Below are positions 1 to 11,733 of a DNA stretch of 64,000 nucleotides, in pieces. The notes under the pieces were generated by a model. That model searched no databases, had not been told where the DNA came from, and was given only the letters and a program-made list of their open reading frames with translations. The stretch's first letter is position 1. Each line of letters begins with the position of its first letter. This DNA is from Helianthus annuus (taxonomy: Eukaryota; Streptophyta; Magnoliopsida; Asterales; Asteraceae), in the NCBI RefSeq assembly GCF_002127325.2, contig NC_035437.2, positions 160,129,097 to 160,193,096 of the forward strand, read 5' to 3'. The translations under genes were made by a program, and so were the position numbers.

Positions 1-796
1 TGGTCGGAGGTGACGATGGAAGATGATGGTGGTGGCTGTAGGAGATGGTGGTGGCACTGGAGGAGGAGGAAGTGGAGGTGGTGATGGTACCACATAAGCA
101 GCCAAGTCAACAAATAACAAAGTTGTGTCCACGTCATCAGCCACGTCAGCAAAAAATTAACTGGGTTATAACCCAGTTAGCAAAGGATCATTGGGGGGCC
201 AAAATCTTATAAGTTGGGATTGTTACAGGGAATTTTTGAAGTTGGGATTATTAGTGGCCAACGGGTGAAACTTCGGATTATTAAAATCTAATAACCCTAT
301 TAAAAATACATATAATCTATAATCTTATACCGGTTAGTACTGAATTTTCAAACAAAGTGATACGATATATTCTATAAATTCATATATGCATTCAACCAAA
401 ATTATATGAAATAACCCATAACTACAAAAAAGAACTTTCAACCAAAAATATTGAATATTGAAAAAATGGTCAAAAGTTTTAAATCCGACAAAGATTTTAC
501 TATATGTGGGTCGGTTCGATTATGGTGGGTATGAGCACACTGATAACCATAACCGATCCGTTACTTTCGGTTTCAAAAAAACCATTAACCGACTACTCAT
601 TTTTTATTTGGTTCGATTTTTCAGTTTGATTTTTTCGATTAATTCAATTTTTGCACATGGTATAAACGTTTCCGGGTGTTAATATTATATATTGAAACTC
701 AAGCTTGATGAATCAAGATTTCCTTTTTCTTATTTTATATTTTTTAGTATTTCATTTAATCATTTATTTTATATCTCATTTATATTTATTTATTTA
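1..796. other. Intergenic, low-complexity and unassigned
   Basis: Positions 1-90 are a G/A/T-rich degenerate GGTGGN simple repeat. Around 505-660 there is a degenerate run of TTCGGTTT-like words in which a 74-codon frame is open by chance. Nothing here shows conserved protein or RNA features. Confidence 0.6.
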
Positions 797-1241
797 TATA
801 CTATACTATTAAATATTAAATTAAATTAAATTAAATATTAATTAGAAACATTTATGTGCATTTTTAGTCGTAAGTTGTGCTTAAATAGTTGTACCTTAAT
901 CAAATATAGATTATAAGTTGTGTTTAAGTGGTTGTACCTTAATCAAATAATAATGGTTTCATTACCTTACCAAATTCAATATGTTTTGTATGCATGTATG
1001 GTTGTAAATTGTGCTTAAGTGGTTGTACCTAATCAAATAATAGTTTCATTATCTTACCATAGTTTCATTATCTTACCTAATCAATGCGCGAGTCCTAGAT
1101 CAACTTAGTTATTTTATTCTATGTTTTACGTTTCGGTTTAATTTCTTCGCATTAACACCGCAACTTCAGTGTTGGTGGTCGCTGACAGTAGTATGGCATT
1201 AGTGCTCGTCCCTGCCGCAACGCGGGAATTCTTAATACTAG
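797..1241 (+). mobile_element. Probable non-autonomous Helitron (3' end clear, 5' end tentative)
   Basis: The 3' end has the classic Helitron layout. A short hairpin (1210-1226, stem CCC-GC/GC-GGG with one bulged T) is followed 11 nt later by CTAG (1238-1241) and a T. The 5' boundary is a guess based on an AT-rich CTATACTATTAAATATT stretch near 797. Within it, a TAAGTTGTGCTTAA-GTGGTTGTACCT motif recurs three times (about 870-1030). No RepHel coding sequence is present, so any such element is non-autonomous. Confidence 0.5.
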
Positions 1242-1390
1242 TTTATCATTTAATTTAAATTTTCTTTAATTACTTTTGTTCTTTAATTTTTAAGGAAATT
1301 TTACACACACAGTTATATTTTATTTTCTATTTGTTAACATAGATATAATTTTTTTTTATTGAATAAGAAGTATTCAAATAAAGTTTTTTT

Positions 1391-1480
1391 GGTATCATAA
1401 ACACCAAAGACCGGTACCGTACCGATATAATACCGAACCAAACCGATAGACTGAACAACATTTGTACGGTACAAGTTTCG
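1391..1480. repeat. GTACC/GGTAC palindromic repeat patch
   Basis: Short tract of ACCGGTACCGTACCGATA-type words. It belongs to the dispersed GTACC-rich family seen again at 1838, 5316, 22668, 25239 and 41445. It is degenerate here and lacks the CTAGGGATGAG head. Confidence 0.5.
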
Positions 1481-1837
1481 ATAATATTTCAGCTATCATT
1501 TTGATTGATTTTCTCTAATAACTTTTGTTTTCAACTGAATCAACAATACTGACTGAATAACATCACTACAAGCAGCGGTATATTTTTTATGGTTTCGGTT
1601 TTGATAACATTTCATTTACCAGAGTTAATCCACAAATCCAGATTTTTCCATTTTAAATATTTACTAAAAGTTCATTTATCATTTATTTTGATTTTTTCTA
1701 ACAAATTTTATTCTTTAATCTTTTTAAAAGAAATTCTAAATACACAGTGATGTTATTTTTTTTTTCGAGCATTCCTACTTAAATTCAATTAAAAAAACAA
1801 AACTGTATTTAGAATACAATATTTTTGTATCCTAAAC

Positions 1838-1915
1838 TATATCGAGTATCGGTACTGTACCGGAACAAACCGATACCATTAAACAATATTGATACCAGGG
1901 TTGGTTTCGATAATA
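1838..1915. repeat. GTACC palindromic repeat patch
   Basis: Second small patch containing ATCGGTACTGTACCGGAAC-type words, about 450 bp from the first. The bases between the two patches also look related (both are followed by a GATAATATTTCA-like string), so this may be a diverged local duplication. Confidence 0.45.
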
Positions 1916-2785
1916 TTTCATAATTATCAATTTATTTGATTTTTTTCTAATACCCTACTCTTCCAACTGACCTACATTTTAAACTCATGAGCATACAAAA
2001 AAAAAATTACGATGGGTGAAATCTAATTTTATAAGAATATACTTTGACATACATTAAAGTAAAACATAACATAACTTACATGGCACCAAATACCATATTA
2101 ACATAGCATCACATAACGCAACATAATATAACAAGACGTAAAATACAATCCTTTACCCTATGTAGTATAACGCCCCAAAATCCAATGTTTTAATAAACAT
2201 ACGTTTACTAGATTTATGGTATGGAATAACTTAACCTAGTTAACATAAAAGTTTAAATAGAAAGAATGAAGGAAAGTACAAGAGCAAATTGTAACATCTT
2301 TGGAAATTGATGAAAATACTCAACAAAAGGGGATTTATAGTCAAAATTTTGCATTCTTTAGTGTGTGTATGCATTGATGTCTAGACAGGAAGAGGGGGGG
2401 GGGGGGGGGAGAACTCTCTAGTTCAACTTATCAAGTTGAAGCCAAATGATGACCAAATTTGATGTCGAAATCAATGCATAAATGAAAAATCCTTGCCATC
2501 AAATGCTAATAATCATGTGCAAAGTTGTAGAATTTAATTTGGTGATTTTGTATGAAGTGAGTTTATGATCAATATACGAATTAGTATGAAATTAAACATG
2601 AATATGTGTTAAAATCACCATATGAAACATGAATTATACAAGCTTTTGAGTAATATGATGTTTTGGCCTTAGGCTCGGCCCACTACTAGCTAAACAAACC
2701 TTATACAAAACCCCCGTTAACCTGTTAAACTACCATTTGACCAAAACAAGCGTATACCTCACTACCATTCCACAATCTTATTTGG
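1916..2785. other. Intergenic; G homopolymer at 2394-2409
   Basis: AT-rich, no gene seen. A run of 16 G lies at 2394-2409. At about 2168 the string ATAACGCCCCAAAATCC resembles the first bases of gypsy LTRs, but no LTR end, PBS or partner copy is visible, so I make no element call. Confidence 0.5.
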
Positions 2786-2791
2786 CTACCA

Positions 2792-3405
2792 TGTGGGAAT
2801 GAAATGAATTATTACTTTGTGTTGTTTGTTAGACAGGAAAAGAAGAAGGAATAAAATCGGCCTTAGGTGGCGGTAGTGGGTGGTAACGTTGGTCGTAGTA
2901 TGTGCCGGTGGTGGGGGTGGCAGCGGTGGCGGTGGGTGGTGGTCATGGCGGTAACAACGATGGCGGTGGAGGGTGGCAGGGTTGGTGGGTGGTGGCCACG
3001 ACGAGTGGCAATGGTGGAGGGGGCGGCGGTGACGGGTGGTGGGTGGCAAGTGGCGGTGGCGGAGTTGTGGGTGGCAGGTGGAGGCGGCGGCGAGTAGCGG
3101 CAGTGACGGGGGATGGTGATAAGCGTTGGTGGTGCAGGTGGTTAGCATCGGAGAGTGGCGGCGGTGGTGCAGGTGGTTAGCATCGGAGAGTGGCGGCGGC
3201 GGTGGGTGGCAGGTGCTGGTGATGAAGGGTGAGAGAGGGGTTGAAAGGAAAAAAAACAAAGAAACAAGAGGGGTGGATGGAATGAATTGAGGGTTTTAGA
3301 GGGAATCAAATGGCTTATGTAATGCGTCACTTATTCCTTCATTACTTTGACTAACCAAACACATTTTTTCCATTCTCTCACACTAGTCCATTTCATTCCG
3401 TTTCT
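2792..3405. repeat. GGTGGCGG-rich repeat element with inverted ends
   Basis: The core at about 2865-3235 is a degenerate GGTGGCGG microsatellite that keeps several frames open on both strands by chance. Its flanks resemble each other in inverted orientation: GGAATGAAATGAATTA on the left, and the complement of TAGTCCATTTCATTCC on the right. Both also carry a GTTTG(G)TTAG word. That suggests a small hAT-like or foldback element whose centre expanded into a minisatellite. No coding call is made. Confidence 0.4.
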
Positions 3406-3612
3406 TATTCCTCTATTAAACACTACCTAAAAGTTTAAAACCTTCGCTAGAATTGAGAGCGGCATATTGGTCATGTCGGTTGAAACATGCGTAATATCGT
3501 TATTTACAACTTCAAGATACAAATTTAAAACAAACAAAATTAATTTATCGGGTCAACCCAACCTTGCCCACTCACCCCTGTCAGAACTATTTGACGTGAA
3601 CCCATGTTAAAC

Positions 3613-3915
3613 TTTTTTTTAAACGGCCAACAGAATCAATCCCGAATACTCTTAGGATACCCATTGGATCAAACGGAGTACTCCGAGAGTAACCCGAGTC
3701 CACCACCAATTCCGGGGAAAAGCCGATAACCCACCCGCCCGTAGGCACGACGGTGAAATTACCGGTAAAACCCGTTTGGCTCAAGGATCGAACCCAGGTT
3801 TCCCTGGGTCTCCTATCATTGCCCACCAATGCCTCACTCTGCACCAAATAGGAGTTGAACTTGCATCTCTCAAGAGAAATCCAAATCTTCCACCACTTGT
3901 TCTAGAGATCATGGG
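3613..3915 (-). mobile_element. tRNA-derived SINE, copy 1
   Basis: A 303-bp SINE read on the minus strand. An A-box-like word TAGAACAAGTGG and a B-box-like word GTTCAACTCC, about 35 nt apart, sit in the head. The tail is a short A run (T run at 3613-3620 on +). It is flanked by a near-perfect target duplication: CCATGTTAAAC (3602-3612) and CCATGTTAACC (3916-3926). A second copy in the opposite orientation lies at 38789-39093 and matches over almost the whole length. The box pattern is that of polymerase III promoters of tRNA-type SINEs. Confidence 0.82.
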
Positions 3916-3926
3916 CCATGTTAACC

Positions 3927-5315
3927 ATTTTACCGAGCTCATTTGTTTTGCTATATAGTAGTTGATAGTGCTAGAATTTGTCAGCCCAAAACTTTGATAT
4001 ACCTTTGGGCTTTCTTTGGTGTTTTCTTTTTGGTCTTTTATTCTTGTTATTCTCTTGGGCACGAGGCCTTGTGCATTCTGTTGGCTACTTAGGGTGTCTT
4101 AAGATTCTTAACCTTGTATGTAACAAAAATCCTTAGGATAAACTAGTGGTTTTACGAGTGACCAATAGTCACCTAATGTAAAAGAGATAAAAGCGTTGGA
4201 TTAGATGAAAGCGAGAAGGGACAAGCTTACGGCACAATAAGCACCATGTGGAACAAAACATATGCAGTTTAGGTGAAAAAGGTTCGATAACATGTGAGCT
4301 TTTCCATATTATGGGACACAATAGATTTTGGGGGCAATGTTAGGTTTATTCTCTGCCCACAAGAAGAATTACATGTTATAGACAAGCAACATGTCTTTAT
4401 ACCCTCGAAAACATATCAATCTAAGGTAATTATGTTGGATTTTAAAAAGGTTGTTTATGTCTTGGCACGAGCATGTTATTTTTGAACAAGTACAATGAAC
4501 TAATCAGGTTTGTTGTGAACTAGTGTATTGTCAAGGAAGCAATTATAGCTATCAACATCAAACGAAAAAGATATATTTGATTGATCACCACTTGTTATAA
4601 TGTATTGTGTCATATAGTACTCTATTTTTAAAGTATGATTTAAAGTCTCTTTTCCTAAAATGCTTAAAATACCCTTCAAAATAAGTTAAAGTAAGAAGGA
4701 GTTTTATGAACATATAGCTTATTTTACTTACTTGTCAACTAATTCAACGTATATATTTGATATAAATGAGGTTTAGTTTGCCTGCTCACTTTAATTTCGT
4801 AAATAAAGTGTGGAGTTCGATAATGCTTAAAAGGTTCGACAGAAAAGATAGCTAAACAAAAGAGGGTTCTAACACGCAATCATCAAGGAAACACAAGGAA
4901 GCCGGTGATGGGTGTGACCATGTCGACATTATCGAAGATATGGTGCTACAGCAATGAAGAGGTATTCACTATTCAGGGGAGCTCATCTTAAAGCTATGTG
5001 GTGTGGTGATGTTTCTAATCATCACCAGCAAGTTTCACATGGGCGCCATATCACTCCACCATCATCCACCACCCTATATGGTGTGATTCATGATGACCAC
5101 CAACATCCACCACCAATCAAATTCCCCCAATTAATTTAAGTAGCTTGTAGTCGGCATGGAAATATCCATACTCAGTGCGCATGGATTGAGAGGGGGTGGT
5201 GTACCACGCGAATCATGTCCCATGTGGCAATTCATGACCCAAAACACAATCCCCACAACCTAATAGTGCAAAGCTGCTAGAAGGGGTCAAAGAACTAACC
5301 TTTCTATGGCTGAAA
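3927..5315. other. Intergenic, nothing recognised
   Basis: AT-rich single-copy-like sequence. The frames open at 4294-4485 and 4954-5139 are short, have no start context or homology I recognise, and show no splice structure. No RNA gene is seen. Confidence 0.5.
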
Positions 5316-5866
5316 CTAGGGATGAGATTGGTACAGTACCCGTACCCATACCCGTACCGGTACCGAAAATACCGGTACCGAATTTTAACAAAACTGGGTA
5401 CCAAATACCGTACCAAATATATAGGTATGGTACGGGTACGAGTACGGGTACTGGTATGGGTATTTTTGGTACGGTACCCGCTTTGGTACCATTTTGTTTT
5501 TATTTAGTTTTTGAGCATTTGTACGAGTACTAAATAGGTAAAATTGACATGAGTACCACTATAGGACGAGTACTAAATAGGTAAAATTGGTACGAGTACC
5601 AATACGATACGGGTACCATGTAGGTAAAATCAATACGAATACTATAATACCATAATACGAAATAAAACATAATACAAAAAAACTTTTAAAGGTCTACATA
5701 AAATTCGGTACCAGTACCTGTTTTTACCTGTACCCGTACCCGTACCAATACCGAAAATACCGAATACCAAAATCAATAAAACTAGGTACCGATACATGTA
5801 CCAAATACCTAAAATCGGTACGGGTACAGGTACGAGTACGGGTACGGTACGGGTACGAGTACGAGT
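5316..5866. repeat. GTACC foldback/array repeat, target of the copia insertion
   Basis: Starts with CTAGGGATGAG and consists of alternating GTACCCGTACCCATACC blocks and their complements (GGTACGGGTACGAGTACGG), so it can fold on itself. The words recur with small shifts (GAGTACTAAATAGGTAAAAT twice near 5525 and 5570). The run is cut at 5866 by the copia LTR. Tyr/Arg-rich frames across it are artefacts of the repeat. Confidence 0.75.
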
Positions 5867-6372
5867 TGTTAGAAAAAACAACCCAGAAATTGACCCAGAG
5901 AATCAACGATTAACGGTTGAATCTTATTGAATACGAAAATGAATTACAAGAAAAGAAATTACAAAGAACTTGAAAGTAATGAATTATCTACACACTACTG
6001 CAAACCCCTATTTATACTAAACTCCCAAATTCAGTTACAACTATCCGTTGTAAGAACTTTCATAAACACCCCCTGATCTTACTAGAATGTAAGTATCAGA
6101 CCTTGAATCTAAACAACTGCTCTCCAATACCTCAAACACTGATCTACTCCTCAACAGCATTTCAAACTACTGATTCACTATCTACTGCTTATTTCAACAG
6201 CAGCTGTTTTACCATGACTAGTTGTTACCCTCAGCAGTTAATCACTATCAGTGTTTGATCACAAGCAGTGCTTAGAGTTCCATCAGTTGTTTGTCTTGTT
6301 TAGCCTCAAACAGTGGTTTGCTTATTTAATCAGAACTCATCAGTGGTTATAACTGAAATGTTACTTTTCTCA
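5867..6372 (-). repeat. Copia 3' LTR
   Basis: On + this runs from TGTTAGAAAAAA to TTACTTTTCTCA, so it has TG...CA ends. It pairs with 10475-10981. On the minus strand it lies downstream of pol and directly after the purine tract, which makes it the 3' LTR. Confidence 0.93.
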
Positions 6373-6384
6373 AAAATCTCCACC
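6373..6384 (-). other. Polypurine tract of the copia element
   Basis: Read on the minus strand it is GGTGGAGATTTT, immediately before the LTR TGAGAAAAG start. This is the usual plus-strand primer form in plant copia elements. Confidence 0.8.
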
Positions 6385-6429
6385 TAAGTAACAATTCAGT
6401 TTAACCTAAACTTAACGAGTTAAAGCAAA

Positions 6430-8336
6430 ATGTAAACTTTGCACCTGGCAAAGCCTTGGTCATCACATCAGCTGGGTTAACATCTGTTCCACCCACTTGA
6501 CCATCACTTCCTTAGAAGTCACCACATCTCTAATCCAAAACATCTTCACATTGATGTGTTTGGTTCTTTCATGAAAACACTGTTCTTTGACAACTGAACA
6601 GCACCTTCATTATCACAATTCACCTCCACACCATCCAATCTAATTCCTAGATCAGCAACCATACCCTTTAACCACAAAGATTCTTTTATCCCTTCTGTTA
6701 AAGATATGAATTCAGCCTCAGTTGTGGATAGTGCCACAACATGTTGCAACTGAGACTTCCAGCTCACCATATTCCCCATGACTGAGAATACATAACCTGT
6801 TATTGATCTGCCATTATCTTTGTCTTTTGCATAATCTGAATCAACATAACCACTGACCATATTCTCCTTCTCAGCATGACACTCAAACTTTAAACCAAGT
6901 TTCTTTGTACCAGCCAAATACCTGAGAATCCACTTCACTGCTGACCAATTATTTTTACCAGGATTAGCCATATACCTGCTCACCACACTAACAGCATATG
7001 CAATATCAGGTCTTGTGCAGACCATGAGATACATCAGACTCCCAACAGTGTTTGCATATGGAACTTTGCTCATGCACTCTTCCTCTTCATCTGTTTGAGG
7101 ACAATCTTTCTTTGACAAATTGAAATGAGCTGCAAGAGGAGTTGTAACAGGCTTACACTCTCCCATTCCATAATTCTTCAACACTTTCTCAATATAAGAA
7201 GATTGTGACAGTGTTAACACCTTTTCTGCCCTATTTCTGTGGATTTCCATACCAAGTATCTTCCTGGCTTTCCCCAAATCCTTCATTTCAAACTCTCTCA
7301 TCAACAGTTGTTTGGTTTCTTCTATTTGACTTTTGCTTTCACAAGCTATTAGCATATCATCAACATACAAGAGTAAATAGACAAATTTACCCCTGTCATA
7401 CTCCCTATGATACACACAACTGTCATAAGGACTTCTGCTGAAACCATTGCCCACAATGTATTCATCAAATCTTTTGTACCACTGTCTGGGAGACTGCTTC
7501 AGTCCATACAAGGACCTCTTCAGTAAACATACCTTATCTTCTTGGCCTTTGACCTCATACCCCTTTGGTTGTGCCATGTAGATCTTCTCCTCCAAATTAC
7601 CATGCAAAAATGCAGTTTTTACATCCATTTGTTCCAACTCCAGATCTAACGATGCAACCAATGACAAGATAACTCTAATTGAGACATGTTTGACTACAGG
7701 AGAAAAGATCTCATTGTAATCAACACCTGCCTTTTGAGTAAATCCCTTAGCCACCAGTCTTGCTTTGTATCTTGGACCTTCTCCTGGTTTGACACCTTCT
7801 TTAATTTTGTAGATCCACTTGCAAGACACCAACTTCTGGTCTTTTGGCTTGTCTACCAACTCCCATGTACCATTCTTGTACAGAGAATCCATCTCTTCAT
7901 CCATTGCTTTATACCACTTTTGATTATCTTCTGAATTAACAACTTCTTCAAAAGTTAGCGGTTCATAGATGCTTTCATTCTCTGCTGCTACAAAAGCAAC
8001 TGCAGAAATATCTTCTTGATCTCTGTACCTCAGTGGTTTCACAGCTTTCCTTTTTAACCGGTCTCTCACCAAAATGTAATCCTCCAAATTTGGTACACTT
8101 TGACTTGTCTCATCCTGACTTGAACCAGAACTTCCACTTTGACTTGTTTCACCCTGAGTTGCACCAGACCTTTCAACATTCACCTTTGGTCTGTTTAACA
8201 CTGGCTCCACCTCAAACTGAAGATCATTTTTCTTGGATACACTTCTGTTTATTGACTCCATAACATCTTTGTACAGGACATTCTCCCTGCACTGAACATT
8301 CTGCTCACTATCACCTTTGGATTTTGCAACCTCCAA
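6430..8336 (-). pseudogene. Copia reverse transcriptase and RNase H (frameshifted)
   Basis: The main open stretch (8336-6546, 596 codons) carries the copia-type RT. A KWYKAMDEEMDSL block near residue 140 opens it, the YVDDMLIA catalytic motif follows near residue 330, and RNase H with the LSTTEAEF motif lies near residue 545. At about 6575 the frame shifts. The true C-terminus (HERTKHINVKMFWIRDVV and NPADVMTKALPG) continues in another frame down to about 6446. Another frameshift near 8305 separates it from integrase: the integrase-frame end and this frame share the junction bases and the joined family protein would read across. The first Met of the open stretch is therefore not a biological start. 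Confidence 0.92.
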
Positions 8337-9420
8337 AGCCTGTATCCCTTTACACCTTCAGTATATCCCAACATTACACACTTTTGAGATCTTGGATCCA
8401 ACTTATCATCACTCACATGAGAATAAACCAAAGACCCAAAAACTTTTAAATCTTCATACTCAGGTTTAGTACCAGACCACATCTCCAAAGGTGTCTTCAT
8501 CTGAATTGCTGATGAAGGACATCTATTGATCAAATAAGCTGCAGTGGATACAGCTTCACCCCAGAACTTCTTTGGCATTCCTGAGGTTGCCAACATACAC
8601 CTCACTCTTTCTAACAAAGTTCTGTTCATTCTTTCAGCCAAACCATTCTGTTGTGGAGTACCAGGAATGGTTAAGTGTCTGGCTATACCATTTTCTTTGC
8701 AAAATTTATCAAACTCATGATTACAAAACTCCAGCCCATTATCTGTTCTGAGTTTCTTCACTTTCTTCTCAGTTTGATTCTCCACCAATACTTTCCATTC
8801 TTGAAACTTCTTGAAAGTATCACTCTTGTGTTTAAGCACATAAACCCACACTCTTCTTGAGTAATCATCTATGATGGACAAGAAGTATCTACAACCTCCC
8901 AAGGTTTCTGTTCTTGCAGGCCCCCACAGATCAGAGTGAACATAGTCTAAGACTCCCTTAGAACTATGTTTTCCTTTGCTGAACTTTACTCTTTTCTGTT
9001 TGCCCAAAACACAGCTTTCACAAAAGCTTATATCACAGTTCTTTAGATCACCAAGAACTTGTTGTTTGGTCAACTCAATCAGGCCTTGTTGACTTATATG
9101 ACCAAGTCTTTTATGCCACTTCAGGGCTTCATCATCACCTTCTTCACTTGCCACAGCAGCCACTCCATCAACAACTTTACAATCCAACATGTAAATGTTG
9201 TTCTTGATTCTAGTACCACTGAGCACCACCATAGACCCTTTTATGACCCTGGCCTTTCCTTCTCTAAGACTAACATGATATCCCATTTTCTCTAAAGTAC
9301 CAAGAGATAATAAACTTCTCTTAAGATCAGGGATGTACCTCACATCTTTGAGATCAAACGTGATGCCAGATTTTGTCTTCATTGTCACTGTACCAATGCC
9401 AAGAATCTGACAAGGCCTGT
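8249..9420 (-). pseudogene. Copia integrase (frameshifted at both ends)
   Basis: Codes for the gag-pre-integrase region (KWHKRLGHIS, with a following CESCVLGKQ cysteine pair) and the integrase core with D in VHSDLWGP, D in LRTDNGLEF and E in TPQQNGLAERMN, the DDE triad. A frameshift near 9430 cuts it from protease: the bases upstream still code for [18 protein letters not shown] in this frame, so the element frame extends above the first Met at 9388. A second frameshift near 8305 cuts it from reverse transcriptase. Function in the intact family is joining element DNA to the chromosome. Confidence 0.92.
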
Positions 9421-9426
9421 CATCCC

Positions 9427-10458
9427 CTAGCTTTCAGAACCCATGTCCACCATCTTCAATTCTTTGAAGGCTTCTTTCAGAGGTGTCATATGGAATGAAC
9501 ACCCTGAATCCATTACCCATTTTTCTTGAGCACATTCACTTGTGACCACAAGAACATCAGCACTGTCATAACCTCCTTCTGACTGATCATCAGAATCTAC
9601 ATGACTACTCTGCCCCTTTGAGTAATTACTACTTTGACCTCTTGAATAACTGCCTTCACCTTTTCTTTTCTTGAATTCTGGACAGTCTTTCTTGAAGTGC
9701 TTTTCTGAATTACAAACAAAACATCTCCTCTTGAATCTTGACTTGGATTTTGACCTGGAATTTCGGTTGCCACTGCTGTAATTCCTTTGATCCGACCTTC
9801 CTCTCACATACAAGCCATCTCCACCTTCTTCTTTAGAATCTGACCTCTTCTTCAATTCTTTTGAATTCAAGGCAGACAATACATCTTCCATAGATAGAGA
9901 ATCTCTACCATACATCAATGTATCCACAAAGTGTTCATATGATGATGGTAAAGAAGTGAGAAATATTATGGCCTGATCTTCATCATCCAATGCCACCTCT
10001 ATATTTTCAAGATCCAAAATCAACTTGTTGAATTCATCTGTATGATCTTCAAGACTCTTTCCAGATGACATGTGAAATGTATACAACCTCTTCTTCAAAT
10101 ACAGCCGATTTGCCAAAGATTTAGTCATATACAATGACTCCAACTTTGCCCAAATCCCCGCAGCAGACGTCTCCTTTGATACTTCACGAAGAACTCGATC
10201 ACCAAGACTCAATATGATTGCACTATGAGCCTTCTCGAGCATATCCTTCTTCTCTTAATCAGTTAAGCCTTCAGGAAGTTTGTCTTCTCCTTTCAACGCA
10301 TCTACCACACCATTATGAACCAGAAGAGCCCTCATCTTCACACGCCATAAACTGAAATCATTCCTCCCATCAAATTTCTCCAATTCAAACTTCGTTGACA
10401 CCATCTTTGATCTCTGATTGCGGAATTGAACGTCAATTTCTTCTAATCGAGCCACCAA
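9427..10458 (-). pseudogene. Copia gag and protease start (in-frame stop)
   Basis: A UBN2-type gag protein. The N-terminal 67 codons (with FDGRNDFSLWRVKMRALLV) end at a TAA at 10255-10257. The same frame goes on (10254-9427) through [18 protein letters not shown], a CCHC zinc knuckle [14 protein letters not shown], and a protease active site [11 protein letters not shown]. The DSG(A/C)S motif is that of retroviral-type aspartic proteases. Because both halves are in one frame, the break is a point mutation and not an intron. The frame is lost just before 9427. Confidence 0.9.
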
Positions 10459-10459
10459 T

Positions 10460-10472
10460 GGCTATGATACCA
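10460..10472 (-). other. Primer binding site of the copia element
   Basis: On the minus strand TGGTATCATAGCC, two bases inside the 5' LTR. It complements the 3' end of initiator Met-tRNA with one mismatch to the common TGGTATCAGAGC. Confidence 0.85.
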
Positions 10473-10474
10473 CT

Positions 10475-10981
10475 TGTTAGAAAAAAGCAACCCAGAAATT
10501 GACCCAGAGAATCAACGATTAACGGTTGAATCTTATTGAATACGAAAATGAATTACAAGAAAAGAAATTACAAAGAACTTGAAAGTAATGAATTATCTAC
10601 ACACTACTGCAAACCCCTATTTATACTAAATTCCCAAATTCAGTTACAACTATCCGGTGTAAGAATTTTCACAAACACCCCCTGATCTTACTAGAATGTA
10701 AGTATCAGACCTTGAATCTAAACAACTGCTCTCCAATACCTCAAACACTGATCTACTCCTCAACAACATTTCAAACTACTGATTCACTATCTACTGCTTA
10801 TTTCAACAGCAGCTGTTTTACCATGATCAGTTGTTACCCTCAGCAGTTAATCACCATCAGTGTTTGATCACAAGCAGTGCTTAGAGTTCCATCAGTTGTT
10901 TGTCTTGTTTAGCCTCAAACATTGGTTTGCTTATTTAATCAGAACTCATCAGTGGTTATAACTGAAATGTTACTTTTCTCA
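10475..10981 (-). repeat. Copia 5' LTR
   Basis: Partner of 5867-6372, with the same TG...CA ends on the minus strand. Roughly a dozen differences between the two LTRs by eye, so the insertion is neither brand-new nor ancient. The promoter of the element would lie here. Confidence 0.92.
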
Positions 10982-10988
10982 ATCGAGT

Positions 10989-11410
10989 ATTTGGGAAAAA
11001 AAGCCCATCGCTAGCTGAAACATAGGGCTAAAATGAACAACTTTAGTATTGATAGTTGGATTAACAAGGTGTTAAGGTAATATTTGACTAAACTGGTGTA
11101 CAAGGTTCTTCTATAGGTCCTTGCTTGAAGGGACTTATTTTTGGTGATTAATATATGGCTCCCCTTTCTGTATAAAAAAATGCAATCCTCAACTACTATC
11201 ATAGATGTAAAACTTTTTAAGTCATCATATTTATTATTTACAGGAAAATGAAACAAAATATTTTTTTTTGTTGTTTTGCATTTTTTGAGAAAATGAAATA
11301 TTAATCATAACTTGCATAATTTATTTAAAAAAATATAAACTGAAAAAATAAACAATAGCTTAAAAGAAAAAAAAGTTGTATAGCTTATAATGTTTAAAAG
11401 AAATAAGGAA
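10989..11410. other. Intergenic, nothing recognised
   Basis: AT-rich. A minus-strand 81-codon frame (11256-11011) has no features I recognise. Confidence 0.45.
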
Positions 11411-11733
11411 CTTAGGCGGTTTGTTTGACAACTTCTGAATGGTAAAGTGCTGAATCAGTGAGAGATCGGAACCATTAAGTGCTGAACCAATAAGAGTTCC
11501 GAACCATTAAGACTCGGTATAATGCTTAACCATTCAGAGGTAAATGTCTGACCAATTCAGATTATAGGTATTAATCATTCAGACTCAGTATAATGTTTAA
11601 CCATTCAGAGGCAAATGTCTGAACCATTCAGATATGTGCTCGCGAAACAAACAGTCTGAACCATTAAGTGCTGAACCAGTAAGAGGTCTGAGTCATTAAG
11701 AGCCCGTTAAGAGTTAAACAAACAGCCCCTTAG
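11411..11733. mobile_element. hAT-like MITE with subterminal repeats
   Basis: Inverted ends: GGCGGTTTGTTTGACA on the left, and the complement of TTAAACAAACAGCC on the right. CTTAG lies at both edges (11411-11415 and 11729-11733), perhaps part of a longer target duplication. The body is made of repeated AACCATTAAG/AACCATTCAG words in both orientations, separated by short spacers. Such dense subterminal motifs are typical transposase-binding sites in hAT elements. No coding potential. Confidence 0.7.

Larger units (their letters stand above)
5867..10981 (-). mobile_element. Ty1/copia LTR retrotransposon, complete but decayed
   Basis: A 5.1-kb element read on the minus strand, with two LTRs of 506 and 507 bp (about 2-3% different by eye), a Met-tRNA primer site and a purine tract. 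Gene order is gag, protease, integrase, reverse transcriptase, RNase H, which is the copia order. Domain style is closest to Tork/TNT1-like elements (an inference). The polyprotein is broken by one in-frame stop and several frameshifts, so this copy cannot be autonomous. CGAGT occurs at both ends (5862-5866 and 10984-10988), offset 2 bp on the right, and is the likely target duplication. Confidence 0.93.

Noticed and set aside
2786..3330. Open frames of 157, 92 and 76 codons
   Set aside because: All lie in a GGTGGCGG microsatellite. Composition alone keeps Gly/Val/Trp or His/Pro frames open on both strands.
5306..5906. Tyr/Arg/Pro-rich frames
   Set aside because: They are translations of the GTACCCGTACC repeat in different phases.
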